A stretch of 64,000 bases of DNA from Bacillota bacterium. Its GTDB lineage: Bacteria > Bacillota > Clostridia > Acetivibrionales > DSM-1351. How positions within the stretch are numbered: the first letter of the stretch is position 1; every line of letters starts with the position of its first letter. The notes under the pieces were generated by a model. The model saw nothing but the letters and a program-made list of their open reading frames with translations, did not search any database and was not told the DNA's origin. Positions 36,668-45,022 of the stretch are shown here, in pieces. The stretch is taken from positions 1 to 64,000 of the forward strand of contig JAEXOY010000013.1 of the NCBI GenBank assembly GCA_023439045.1, given 5' to 3'. The translations under genes and the position numbers were made by a program.

Positions 36668-38854
36668 TTATTCAAAATCAAGCGTCAACTGATTATCAGC
36701 CTTATCCTCTTCCTTCATATAACAGCCAATGGCTGGTATATTTTTTGTTCTGTAATAATCATAGTCCGCGAGCGGCATTTCATCTAACGTTCTAATTGCT
36801 ACTAACGTGCTGCCCTTCTTAGAAGTAAGTACCTGCACTCCTTGCGAGTCTCTGGTAGTTTTAGGATTAATGCCTTCAGTACTGAATACCAGAACCTTCT
36901 TTATACTGCTTACTGCAATGAGCTCTAATTCCTCTTCGGTATAAAACATTCTTATAAGAGGTGCAGAATCAGAGTATGCGTTTGCCAGCTTCTTTCGGTT
37001 GGTCTTTGTAGCATAGCTAGAAAGCGGAATCTTTGAAGCCTTTCCATTCTCATAGAAGAATAGCATTTGTCCTGTATACTCATCAGTAGCAGTGATATAT
37101 ATAATTTTCTCGTCCGCATCAAGCCCCAACAGATTAGTGAGATATTCTCCCAGGCTGGACGCCTTGCAATCAGGAATATCATAAATCTTGGTCTTATATA
37201 CATTATACTTATTTGAGAATAACAACAACTCAGCTTTATTATGGGTATCTATCTCCTGAACAATAATATCATCGTCTTTGAGCTTATGTTCTGGATTTGC
37301 ACGCAAGGAAACCAGTGCAATCTTTTTGAGATAATTGTGCTCAGTAAGGAAAAGCTTAAGGTTGTAATCCTCTATCAAATGCTCAGTTGTAATCTCTTCA
37401 ATATGGTCTTCATGAATTATTTCAGTCCTTCTAGGTTTACCATATTTCTTTGAAATGTCTTTGAGTTGCTTTGCTATAATGCTCTTAATGCGCTTTTCGT
37501 TGCCGTAAATATCTCTAAGGTCGTCAATTTCCTTAATCAGGTCTTCGGTTTCGCTTACCCGATTGAGAATATATTCCCTATTGAGGTTTCTGAGCCTTAT
37601 TTCTGCAATGTATTCTGCTTGATCCTGATCTATTTCAAACCCTTCCATAAGGTTTGGAACAACCATTGTCTCCTGCTCTGTACCTCTGATTATAGCTATT
37701 GCCTTATCGATGTCCAACAGTATCTTTTTGAGACCCATTAACAAGTGAAGCTTATCGGTCTTTTTCTCAATATCATATAACGTTTGGCGTTTAATACAGT
37801 CTATTCTGAATTTAAGCCACTCCCTGATTATCTCAGGTACGCCCATTACCCTTGGTCTGCCGTTTATAAGTATATTGAAGTTACAATTAAAGCTATCCTG
37901 CAGTGGTGTTAGCTTAAAAAGCTTATTCATTAGAGCATCAGGATCAGTACTCCTTCTAACATCAAGAGCTATTTTCAAGCCTTCTAAGTCAGTCTCATCA
38001 CGAACATCTGTAATTTCCTTGATTTTGCCGGCTTTTATCAAGTCTATAATCTGGTCGATAATTGCCTCAACTGTAGTAGTATAAGGAATCTCAAAAATTT
38101 CTATGCAGTTATTTTCCTTGTCAAATCTGTACTTACCCCTTAGTTTGAAACCACCTCTGCCACTTGCATATATCTCCTTCATATCCTTTTCAGAGTATAT
38201 AAGCTGTCCACCTGCGGAAAAGTCAGGAGCCTTCAAGTATTGCTCAACAGGTGCATTTTCGTTGTTAATAATTGAAATAGTGGCTTCACAAACCTCTGCA
38301 AGATTAAAGCTGCAAATGTTGCTCGCCATACCTACAGCAATACCTTGGTTTGCATTCACCAAAACATTTGGAAAGGTAGTAGGCAAAAGAACCGGCTCTT
38401 TCAAAGTGCCGTCGTAGTTGTCCACCATATCAACATTGTTTTTGTCTATATCTCTGAATATTTCTTCACATATCTTGTCCAGCTTTGCCTCTGTATACCT
38501 TGGGGCAGCAAACTTCATATCTCGGGAGTACTGCTTACCAAAGTTACCCTTTGAATCAACAAAAGCATGTAGTAAGGCATTGTTACCTCTTGTCAGACGA
38601 ACCATGGTCTCATAGATTGCCATATCCCCATGCGGGTTGAGCTTCATGGTTTGTCCTACAATGTTTGAGGACTTTGTTTTTGCTCCTGTCAATAAAGACA
38701 TCTTGTACATGGTGTACAACAGTTTTCTGTGCGACGGTTTAAAGCCATCAATCTCTGGAATTGCACGTGACACGATAACGCTCATTGCATATGGCATATA
38801 ATTGCTTTCAAGCGTAGAAACAATCCCCTGTTCAATTACATTTTTGTTACTCAT
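36668..38854 (-). CDS. Type II topoisomerase A subunit (GyrA/ParC family, divergent)
   Basis: A 728-residue DNA cleavage/rejoining subunit. The active-site Tyr lies in AAPRYTEAKL (about residue 120), and the winged-helix region reads EIDGFKPSHRKLLYTM, a clear departure from the usual VRDGLKPVHRRI. The C-terminal domain is short and has no GyrA box (QRRGGKG), so it is unlikely to wrap DNA as gyrase does. It starts 15 bases after the B subunit. Topoisomerase IV-like decatenation is the best guess. Confidence 0.88.
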   Translation of the reverse strand: MSNKNVIEQGIVSTLESNYMPYAMSVIVSRAIPEIDGFKPSHRKLLYTMYKMSLLTGAKTKSSNIVGQTMKLNPHGDMAIYETMVRLTRGNNALLHAFVDSKGNFGKQYSRDMKFAAPRYTEAKLDKICEEIFRDIDKNNVDMVDNYDGTLKEPVLLPTTFPNVLVNANQGIAVGMASNICSFNLAEVCEATISIINNENAPVEQYLKAPDFSAGGQLIYSEKDMKEIYASGRGGFKLRGKYRFDKENNCIEIFEIPYTTTVEAIIDQIIDLIKAGKIKEITDVRDETDLEGLKIALDVRRSTDPDALMNKLFKLTPLQDSFNCNFNILINGRPRVMGVPEIIREWLKFRIDCIKRQTLYDIEKKTDKLHLLMGLKKILLDIDKAIAIIRGTEQETMVVPNLMEGFEIDQDQAEYIAEIRLRNLNREYILNRVSETEDLIKEIDDLRDIYGNEKRIKSIIAKQLKDISKKYGKPRRTEIIHEDHIEEITTEHLIEDYNLKLFLTEHNYLKKIALVSLRANPEHKLKDDDIIVQEIDTHNKAELLLFSNKYNVYKTKIYDIPDCKASSLGEYLTNLLGLDADEKIIYITATDEYTGQMLFFYENGKASKIPLSSYATKTNRKKLANAYSDSAPLIRMFYTEEELELIAVSSIKKVLVFSTEGINPKTTRDSQGVQVLTSKKGSTLVAIRTLDEMPLADYDYYRTKNIPAIGCYMKEEDKADNQLTLDFE

Positions 38855-38869
38855 AGAAAGTCCTTTCTC

Positions 38870-40849
38870 CTACATAACATCAATCATTTCAAGGTATTTG
38901 TCGCCATTTTCCTCGATGAAATTTTTTCTACCCTGTAAATTGTCTCCAAGCAGTACATCAAACATTCTTGATGTTGCCTCTGCTTCATCAGGTAAAACCT
39001 GAATAAGCCTACGAGTAGCTGGATTCATAGTTGTCAGCCACATCATGTCAGGTTCATTTTCACCAAGACCCTTTGAACGTTGAATAGTATATTTTCCGTT
39101 TAGTTTAGCAAGTATATCTGATTTCTCCCTCTCAGAATAAGCAAAATAGGTCTTTCCCTTGCAAGTAATTTCAAATAAAGGTGACTCTGCGATAAACACC
39201 TTGCCTTCCTGAATTAGAGTAGGAACGAGTCTATACAGCATTGTCAGAATAAGCGTTCTAATCTGGAAGCCATCAACATCAGCATCTGTACAAATAATTA
39301 CCTTATCCCATCTCAAATTATCCAAGTCAAAGGTGTTGAGCTCTTTGTTGTGCTTTGATTTGATTTCAACGCCACATCCCAGCACCTTTAATAGATCCAC
39401 TATAATTTCACTCTTAAATATACTGTCATACTCTGCCTTTAAGCAGTTTAAAATCTTTCCTCTTACTGGCATTATAGCCTGGAACTCCGCATCTCTTCCT
39501 AGCTTACAGGCACCTAATGCAGAATCTCCCTCGACTATATAGACTTCTCTTCTGGTAATATCCTTTGTTCTGCAGTCAACAAACTTTTTAACTCTGTTTG
39601 AAATATCAACAGTGCCTGAAAGCTTCTTTTTAATGTTTATTCTGGTTTTTTCTGCAGTTTCTCTACTTCTCTTGTTTACTAAAACCTGCTCAATGATTTT
39701 GTCACTTTCAACCTTGTTTTCAATAAAATATATCTCTAACTGCTGTTTCATAAAATCTGTCATTGATTCTTGAATAAACTTGTTAGTAATAGACTTTTTG
39801 GTCTGATTTTCATAACTAGTAATAGTAGAAAAAGAATTAACAACCAAAATAAGGCTGTCCTCAATATCAGCAAAAGTAATTTTTGACTCGTCTTTGTTGT
39901 ATCTGTTGCGAGCCTTTAAGCACTTGTCTATCTCATATACCAGTGCATTTTTGATGGCCTTATCAGGTGCACCTCCGTACTCGAGAAAGCTGGAGTTATG
40001 GTAATACTCCAAAAGGTTAGTGGTATTATTGAAGCAAAAGGCAATTTGCATTTTAACCTTATATTCGGGCTTGTCCTCACGGTCCTTGCCTTTAGTAGAA
40101 GTTTCAAAAAACTGAATCTCTGTAAATCCAGAATCCTTGTTGATTTCCTTTATGTAATCAACAATACCATTCTCATAGATATATTCAAAAGTTCCTTCTG
40201 ATTCTTCATCTTTAAGAATAAACCGAAGTCCGGCATTAACTACCGCTTGTTTTTTCAATACTGTTTGAAAATACTCTAATGGAATACTAATATCAGTAAA
40301 TACATGTATATCGGGTTTCCAATGTTGGATAGTGGAGGTTTGCTTATAATCGCTTTTGCTCTTCTTCAGCCCCCCAATATTCTCCCCGCTCTCAAAATGT
40401 AATTCGTATTTAAATCCGTCTCTTAGTACAGTAACATCAAAAAATTCGGACGAATACTGAGTCGCACACGCACCCAGCCCGTTGAGACCTAAACTGTATT
40501 CGTAGTTTTCTCCAGAGTTGTTTTGATACTTTCCACCTGCGTACAACTCGCAATAAACCAGTTCCCAGTTATACTTCTCTTCTTTTTGATTGTAATCCAG
40601 AGGAATACCTCTTCCCCAGTCTTGAATCTTTATAGAATGATCCTTATACCGGGTAACCTCAATTACGTCCCCATATCCTTCACGAGCCTCATCAATTGAG
40701 TTTGATAGTATTTCGAAGAATGAATGCTGACATCCCTCAAGGCCATCTGATCCAAAGATAACACCGGGACGTAATCTGACTCTATCAGCACCTTTTAGTG
40801 AAGATATGCTTTCATTTCCGTACTCAGGCTTTTTGCCCATTTTTGTCAT
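38870..40849 (-). CDS. Type II topoisomerase B subunit (GyrB/ParE family, divergent)
   Basis: A 659-residue ATPase subunit. The GHKL ATP site has the N-box EILSNSIDEA (about 46-55), DWGRGIPLD and the altered lid GLNGLGACATQYS. The Toprim domain has EVYIVEGDSALG and DADVDGFQI for metal binding. No gyrase-type insert is obvious. It forms an operon with the A subunit and probably makes a second enzyme beside the main gyrase, which is not in this window. Confidence 0.88.
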   Translation of the reverse strand: MTKMGKKPEYGNESISSLKGADRVRLRPGVIFGSDGLEGCQHSFFEILSNSIDEAREGYGDVIEVTRYKDHSIKIQDWGRGIPLDYNQKEEKYNWELVYCELYAGGKYQNNSGENYEYSLGLNGLGACATQYSSEFFDVTVLRDGFKYELHFESGENIGGLKKSKSDYKQTSTIQHWKPDIHVFTDISIPLEYFQTVLKKQAVVNAGLRFILKDEESEGTFEYIYENGIVDYIKEINKDSGFTEIQFFETSTKGKDREDKPEYKVKMQIAFCFNNTTNLLEYYHNSSFLEYGGAPDKAIKNALVYEIDKCLKARNRYNKDESKITFADIEDSLILVVNSFSTITSYENQTKKSITNKFIQESMTDFMKQQLEIYFIENKVESDKIIEQVLVNKRSRETAEKTRINIKKKLSGTVDISNRVKKFVDCRTKDITRREVYIVEGDSALGACKLGRDAEFQAIMPVRGKILNCLKAEYDSIFKSEIIVDLLKVLGCGVEIKSKHNKELNTFDLDNLRWDKVIICTDADVDGFQIRTLILTMLYRLVPTLIQEGKVFIAESPLFEITCKGKTYFAYSEREKSDILAKLNGKYTIQRSKGLGENEPDMMWLTTMNPATRRLIQVLPDEAEATSRMFDVLLGDNLQGRKNFIEENGDKYLEMIDVM

Positions 40850-41029
40850 TTGTTACTTCCTCCAAAATTCCGAATCATCAATATTTACACTAAACATTAT
40901 TTATCAAACTAATGTTCGTGTCAAGAGGCCTTGAAAAGTAAACAATAAATTCTTAACAAAACCAAGCTACGTATGATAAAATAATAGATACCTAATATAA
41001 TAGCCTTAAAGGGGGAAATGGTGGTACAT

Positions 41030-41650
41030 ATGAGACTTAGAATAACACAAAAGGAATTGGATGAGCTCACTTCCGAGCAGATGAAAAACCTGTGCGAGCT
41101 ATGGATTCCGCATGTATATGATGTTGCCGTAGCAAACTTATGCGTTAATGCAGAAGAAGAAGTATATGAAAAACTAACTTTCGTTGTGGGAGGCATTCAG
41201 CTTGTCAGACACCACAGTATGATACTATTTGATTTCAAGTATATGCCTGATGATAAAGCTAACCAATCAGAGGATATCGAAGTGGTGGATAGTGCACACC
41301 CTGAAGCGGGGGATAGCGCACTGATTAAAGAAGCGGACGGCACACAACCTGAAGACGAGGAAGATATGTCCCTACCCGAAGATTTTATGGAAGAGGACTT
41401 CGAATTTGAGTTTCAAAGGCCGACCTCCTTTTCAAAGGAAGACTGCTTACCTTTACTGGACATTGGACAAATGATCGACCTACTGGATAGAAAGGGCTAC
41501 GGGCAAGGTGATTTTTATTTAACCGCAACCATTGGGGATTACACATGCGATATGGGCATACATGATAGTGTTGGCGGTAATTTTGATCCTAATAATAAAG
41601 AAAGTGACTTATTACAGGTACTATGGGAATCTGTAAAGGCATTACTTTAG
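41030..41650 (+). CDS. Acidic protein of unknown function
   Basis: A protein of 206 residues (210 if ATG at 41018 is used; both have a G-rich site upstream). The N-terminal part (RITQKELDELTSEQ) and C-terminal part (LLDIGQMIDLLDRKGYG; GDYTCDMGIHDSVGG) look folded. A strongly acidic, low-complexity linker of about 60 residues joins them. No family is recognised. It is divergent from the topoisomerase operon. Confidence 0.72.
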   Translation: MRLRITQKELDELTSEQMKNLCELWIPHVYDVAVANLCVNAEEEVYEKLTFVVGGIQLVRHHSMILFDFKYMPDDKANQSEDIEVVDSAHPEAGDSALIKEADGTQPEDEEDMSLPEDFMEEDFEFEFQRPTSFSKEDCLPLLDIGQMIDLLDRKGYGQGDFYLTATIGDYTCDMGIHDSVGGNFDPNNKESDLLQVLWESVKALL

Positions 41651-41747
41651 TATTGTCGACCACTGTTATCTCTAGAATTATTAAGTTCCACGTCCTGAAC
41701 GAAACAGGTAATGCTTGACATACTTCTATCTATAGAAGTATTTATAT

Positions 41748-41805
41748 AAAGCTCCACCTTGTAGTAGCAGTTTATTCCTACTGCCTTTACAAAGTGGAGC
41801 TTTTA
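41748..41805. terminator. Long bidirectional hairpin terminator
   Basis: Arms AGCTCCAC...TTGTA...GCAG and CTGC...TACAA...GTGGAGCT form a long stem, with TTTT after it on the plus strand and TTTATAT on the minus strand. It separates the plus-strand orphan from the minus-strand DUF4097 lipoprotein gene. Confidence 0.7.
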
Positions 41806-41858
41806 CGTAACTACTGCCTTTACAAAGTGGAGCTTTTACGCAACTACTGCCTTTACAA
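41778..41858. repeat. 33-base direct repeats copied from the terminator arm
   Basis: The unit beginning CTACTGCCTTTACAAAGTGG starts at 41778, 41811 and 41844. The first two are complete and almost identical; the third stops after 15 bases. The unit is the 3' arm of the hairpin at 41748-41805. Confidence 0.85.
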
Positions 41859-41954
41859 TCGTGGCGTAATGCAAGCTTTCTTTGGCTCAATAGCCTAAGC
41901 AACATAGCACAATATCTCTACAAAATAAGAACCATCTTAATTACAAAAATCATA

Positions 41955-42824
41955 TTATTTTCCATCTACACTAATGTTACCAACACCAGAACTAATCTCT
42001 ACTTTCGGACCTCCACCGTTAATATCCTGCTTTGAATGGTTTTTAAACCCGTTATCTTTAACTATTGAACCTCCAACGTTTCCTACTCCTGTATCTATAC
42101 TAAGCTCCATCGGAGTGGTCGATGGTAATGATAATGATATATTTCCTGCCCCATTTTCAATGTCAAGGCTGTTTAGGTCTTTAAACTCACCATCTATACT
42201 CACATTACCAGCCCCTGTTGAAATCTCAATCTCATTAGTAAGCTTAGTATTGTTCAAATTAATGTTTCCTGCACCAGTTGAAGCAGTCAAAGCTACTTCT
42301 ATATCATCTATGGATATATTACCAGCCCCTGTAGAAAGGTCAAACTCCATACTTTCTGGTATTTCAATATAAAAATTAATAGTGATTAAGTAGCCGCTGA
42401 AGTATTTTTTATGCCACTGCCAGAAGCCATCGCCGTCCTTTGTCTGAAGTTCTAGTTTTGCTCTATCCCCATTGGTTTCAAGCTTAATCAAAGAGTTATT
42501 CAGTATGTCATTCTTTACATCCTCATCTTTACCTTTTACCTTTATATCAGCTTTAATCTCAATCTTACCAGTTTCAGATTTACCAATTGAAATGTTTCCG
42601 GCAGGAATCTCAGTTGATATGAAAGAAATATTGTTTTCTGCGGAAATTTGCTGTTCTCCTGAGTTCTCTGAACCGACACTATCAAATATTGTGCTCTCAG
42701 TCCTTTTTGGAGTTTCAAAGAATGTATACTCCTTCCCCATTATACTGACACCACATCCACTTAGAGAACCCATCATCGTTACAATTATTGAAAGAATAAC
42801 CAGTCTATTAAATATCTTTTTCAT
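41955..42824 (-). CDS. Lipoprotein with DUF4097-type beta-helix repeats
   Basis: A 289-residue secreted lipoprotein. The signal peptide ends at the lipobox LSGC (Cys24). The C-terminal half has at least six copies of a short beta-strand repeat (S/N)(T/G)GAGN(I/V)S, as in DUF4097/LiaX-like proteins, which form right-handed beta solenoids. Related proteins take part in envelope stress responses, but no sensor kinase is adjacent here. Confidence 0.85.
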   Translation of the reverse strand: MKKIFNRLVILSIIVTMMGSLSGCGVSIMGKEYTFFETPKRTESTIFDSVGSENSGEQQISAENNISFISTEIPAGNISIGKSETGKIEIKADIKVKGKDEDVKNDILNNSLIKLETNGDRAKLELQTKDGDGFWQWHKKYFSGYLITINFYIEIPESMEFDLSTGAGNISIDDIEVALTASTGAGNINLNNTKLTNEIEISTGAGNVSIDGEFKDLNSLDIENGAGNISLSLPSTTPMELSIDTGVGNVGGSIVKDNGFKNHSKQDINGGGPKVEISSGVGNISVDGK

Positions 42825-42900
42825 ACTAATTCGCAGCTCCTATTTTTTATTTTCAAATAAATGTACGGAGCTATCATTAAAAAGTCTGGAATTAATTATT

Positions 42901-43419
42901 TTACAAGATGTCAATATGTGAAAATCTGCGAAAAACTGGCGCAACTGACTTCCATACCAAATAAACACTCAAAGATAAAACTGGTAAAAATACTGCGCTC
43001 TTAATAAGTCTTACAGGTAGTATGGCCATAGCAGCATTTTGTGTAGTAATTGTAAGCCAAACGGTTTTTAGTAGTAGTTCAACTACTAGAATAACACTTA
43101 ACGATGCTATAAATACCTTAAACAGTGATATTTTCTTTTTGTATAGGAAAATACCAAACAAGTATCCTGAAATAAATGCACTTAGGGTAAACCCAGGGAA
43201 ATAAGCACCTTTAGGGAAAATAAACATCCCTAGTACATCTGCAACTGCAGCTGCAACTCCAGCTGTTATAGGTCCAAATAGTATAGCTGAAATAGCGATA
43301 GGAATGAGTTCAAATGATATTCTGAGAATTGAGTACTCAATAGAAAAAAATCTGGTTAAAATAATTTCAAAGGCTATAAACAAGCCCACAAGTAATACAC
43401 TTCGTGTATTATGGCGCAT
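42901..43419 (-). CDS. folT: Folate ECF transporter substrate-binding protein FolT
   Basis: A 172-residue six-span ECF S component. The core ISFELIPIAISAILFGPITAGVAAAVADVLGM is typical of FolT. The ATG at 43419 has AGGAGG upstream. The open frame extends to 43563, but that part is the leader riboswitch. The THF riboswitch in front supports folate as substrate. The shared ECF energising module is not in the window. Confidence 0.92.
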   Translation of the reverse strand: MRHNTRSVLLVGLFIAFEIILTRFFSIEYSILRISFELIPIAISAILFGPITAGVAAAVADVLGMFIFPKGAYFPGFTLSAFISGYLFGIFLYKKKISLFKVFIASLSVILVVELLLKTVWLTITTQNAAMAILPVRLIKSAVFLPVLSLSVYLVWKSVAPVFRRFSHIDIL

Positions 43420-43452
43420 AAAGCACGACCTCCTCTTAAATGTTATAAATTT

Positions 43453-43491
43453 AAAAAAGCCACATAAAAGAGTTCGTGCTCTCTTTGTGGC
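43453..43491 (-). terminator. Riboswitch terminator in the folT leader
   Basis: Arms GCCACAAAGAG (43491-43481) and CTCTTTTATGTGGC (43472-43459), with a small bulge, are followed by TTTTTT. The first three bases of the stem are shared with the closing helix of the THF aptamer. Confidence 0.88.
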
Positions 43492-43588
43492 AGCGGAATG
43501 CGAGATTTGCACCGCAAACATAATGTTTTTCGTCCTAAAGGCAACTTCCCGTCCCTTAAGCACTTGACGCGCAAAAATCTACTCTGCC
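43489..43588 (-). promoter_or_regulatory. Tetrahydrofolate riboswitch aptamer
   Basis: On the minus strand P1 pairs GGCAG (43588-43584) with CTGCC (43493-43489). Inside it are the THF-class conserved stretches AGAGTAGAT, GCGCGTCAAGTG, GGGACG, GGACGAA and GCGGTGCAAAT...CGCATTCCGC. The order and the distance to folT fit the Firmicute THF riboswitch. Confidence 0.9.
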
Positions 43589-43604
43589 AAATTTTTATGA
43601 ATTC

Positions 43605-43633
43605 ATTTTACAATATATCCACTGGAAAATCAA
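43605..43633 (-). promoter_or_regulatory. folT promoter
   Basis: TTGATT (43633-43628), a 17-base spacer and TAAAAT (43610-43605) put the transcript start near 43598, about ten bases before the aptamer. Confidence 0.7.
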
Positions 43634-43682
43634 TGTAATTCATATAAAATGTTGATATGGATAGACTTCGCTATACCAAGAT

Positions 43683-43728
43683 AAAAAATGTCAACAGTTA
43701 AGGATATCCCTAACTGCTGACATTTTTT
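43683..43728. terminator. Bidirectional terminator after the FMN-binding lipoprotein
   Basis: Arms AAAAAATGTCAACAGTTA and TAACTGCTGACATTTTTT pair with one mismatch; A/T runs on both sides let it work on either strand. It is ten bases past the lipoprotein stop. Confidence 0.85.
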
Positions 43729-43737
43729 CTGCTTAAG

Positions 43738-44229
43738 TTATTTTGCTTTTGCAAGAGCTCTTTCGGCAGCAATTGTCCAATTCTTTGTGCTTACTGTAGC
43801 ACCAGCAATAGTATCAACCATTGGACTTTGCTTTTCAACCATTCTTTTAGCCATGGTAAATCTGTCTTCCTTGAGATTTGGATATACCTTACCATCATGC
43901 GTTTTACCATCAAACATTGTGTAGTCTATTTCCGCTCCATTGTTGTCCAATCTCTTAAGTGTGACATCTGCAATTTTACCGTCTTTAACAGTTACAATAG
44001 CTTCCTCTTGTCCATAATCCCAAGGATCAGCTTTAGCATCGTAGGTGCCATCCTTATACATACCTGTTGCTGCTGTAGAATTTGATGAAGTAGATTGGCT
44101 GGTTGTGCTGGAATGTCCAGAAGAATTTCCCTGTGTTGTAGAGTTGCCAGGTTGACCACTCTTAGTAGAGCAAGCTGTCAAGCCAATTGCTAAAGCAATG
44201 GCTAATATTACAGCTAATTTTCTTTTCAT
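43738..44229 (-). CDS. FMN-binding-domain lipoprotein
   Basis: A 163-residue lipoprotein with lipobox LTAC (Cys20), a Ser/Thr/Asn-rich spacer (about 21-55) and a C-terminal FMN-binding domain. The motif DTIAGATVST fits the ApbE flavinylation consensus, so the last Thr probably carries covalent FMN. Such proteins serve in extracytosolic electron transfer. The ribosome site is AGGAGG. It sits just after a second small lipoprotein gene. Confidence 0.85.
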   Translation of the reverse strand: MKRKLAVILAIALAIGLTACSTKSGQPGNSTTQGNSSGHSSTTSQSTSSNSTAATGMYKDGTYDAKADPWDYGQEEAIVTVKDGKIADVTLKRLDNNGAEIDYTMFDGKTHDGKVYPNLKEDRFTMAKRMVEKQSPMVDTIAGATVSTKNWTIAAERALAKAK

Positions 44230-44253
44230 GTAAATGATACCTCCTGTTCAAAC

Positions 44254-44514
44254 CTATTTCATTGTAGAATTTGATGGTGTTGTTGCAGTTCCATGTGTGG
44301 TAGATCCAGATGCTGTGCCAGGTGCTGTTGTTATTGGCGCAGTAGTATTACCATGGGTAGTAGTGGCTGTTCCAGGTGTTGTAGTATTACCTGGCATATT
44401 AGTGCTAGTACCTGGCATATTAGTACTTGTACCTGGTTCTTTTGTGGTTGTAGTACAAGCTGCGAGGCAAACTGCCAATGCTACAGCTGTAATAATTGCT
44501 AAAAATTTTTTCAT
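44254..44514 (-). CDS. Small Thr-rich lipoprotein
   Basis: An 86-residue protein with a signal peptide and lipobox LAAC (Cys20). The rest is Thr/Gly/Pro/Ser-rich low complexity, including direct repeats of GTSTNMP. There is no folded domain. AAGGAGG lies before the ATG. It ends 25 bases before the FMN-binding lipoprotein gene, so the two are probably one operon. It may be a surface spacer or a glycosylated partner; this is inference. Confidence 0.75.
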   Translation of the reverse strand: MKKFLAIITAVALAVCLAACTTTTKEPGTSTNMPGTSTNMPGNTTTPGTATTTHGNTTAPITTAPGTASGSTTHGTATTPSNSTMK

Positions 44515-44616
44515 TAAATTTTTCCTCCTTATTTTTTAGGTATATACTATAAGTTAAAATTATTTAACCTATATTCACTTTTTAATGTCTTTCACCCAAA
44601 TTAATCAATTCATCTA

Positions 44617-44889
44617 TCAATGTCTTTCTTCTGATTTAGCCATTTTTACAATCATATTTGTTAAATGCCTGCGTTCCTTGTCGTCCCCTGCCCTCCACAA
44701 TTCCTGGAGAAGCCTTTGCTGTCTATTCTCAGGATCCACGAAAGCATTAAGCATATCACCCACTTTAACACCTATTTTTTCAATAGTATCTTCAGACATG
44801 CCAACAGCTTCCCCTAAATCTATTGCCTTTCCAAGTGCCGCTTTCCATTTGTCCCAATCTCTAAAGGTTTCAATATTATTTAGGTCCAA
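44617..44889 (-). CDS. DUF3243-family protein
   Basis: A 90-residue helical protein homologous to Bacillus YmfJ (DUF3243), with the family pattern WDKWKAALG, DPENRQQRLLQELW and a conserved C-terminal NMIVKMAK. The function is unknown. A single gene, divergent from the aminotransferase. Confidence 0.88.
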   Translation of the reverse strand: MDLNNIETFRDWDKWKAALGKAIDLGEAVGMSEDTIEKIGVKVGDMLNAFVDPENRQQRLLQELWRAGDDKERRHLTNMIVKMAKSEERH

Positions 44890-44968
44890 TATAATCTTCC
44901 TCCAATCTGCTATTGTTATTATGAGTCAAAAAACTAAATATATGCAAAAGCGCTTTTATTTTGCGAAA

Positions 44969-44997
44969 TTGTTATGTAAAATATTTATTAATATTAT
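44969..44997 (+). promoter_or_regulatory. Aminotransferase promoter with nearby palindrome
   Basis: TTGTTA (44969-44974), a 17-base spacer and TATTAT (44992-44997) precede the start codon at 45023. The 12-base palindrome AAAAGCGCTTTT lies upstream at 44946-44957. Confidence 0.55.
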
Positions 44998-45022
44998 AAA
45001 TATTGAAAGGATTGAGTAATAA

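Larger units (their letters stand above)
41651..41954. other. Gap with promoter-like dyad, hairpin and 33-base repeats
   Basis: No coding frame is supported here. The gap holds TTGACA (41715-41720), the palindrome TACTTCTAT-CT-ATAGAAGTA (41721-41740), a TATTTA box (41739-41744), a long hairpin (41748-41805) and the 33-base repeats (41778-41858). A regulated small RNA is possible. Confidence 0.5.

Noticed and set aside
40921..41196. Minus-strand frame opposite the acidic orphan
   Set aside because: No ribosome site; the plus-strand frame is longer and has a G-rich site.
41778..41858. Possible CRISPR array
   Set aside because: Repeats are directly adjacent with no spacers, only two full units, and no cas gene is present.
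43420..43563. N-terminal extension of folT
   Set aside because: The region is the THF riboswitch and terminator; the ATG at 43419 has the proper ribosome site.
44234..44539. Plus-strand Val/Pro-rich frame
   Set aside because: Antisense to the Thr-rich lipoprotein, which has a signal peptide, lipobox and AGGAGG.
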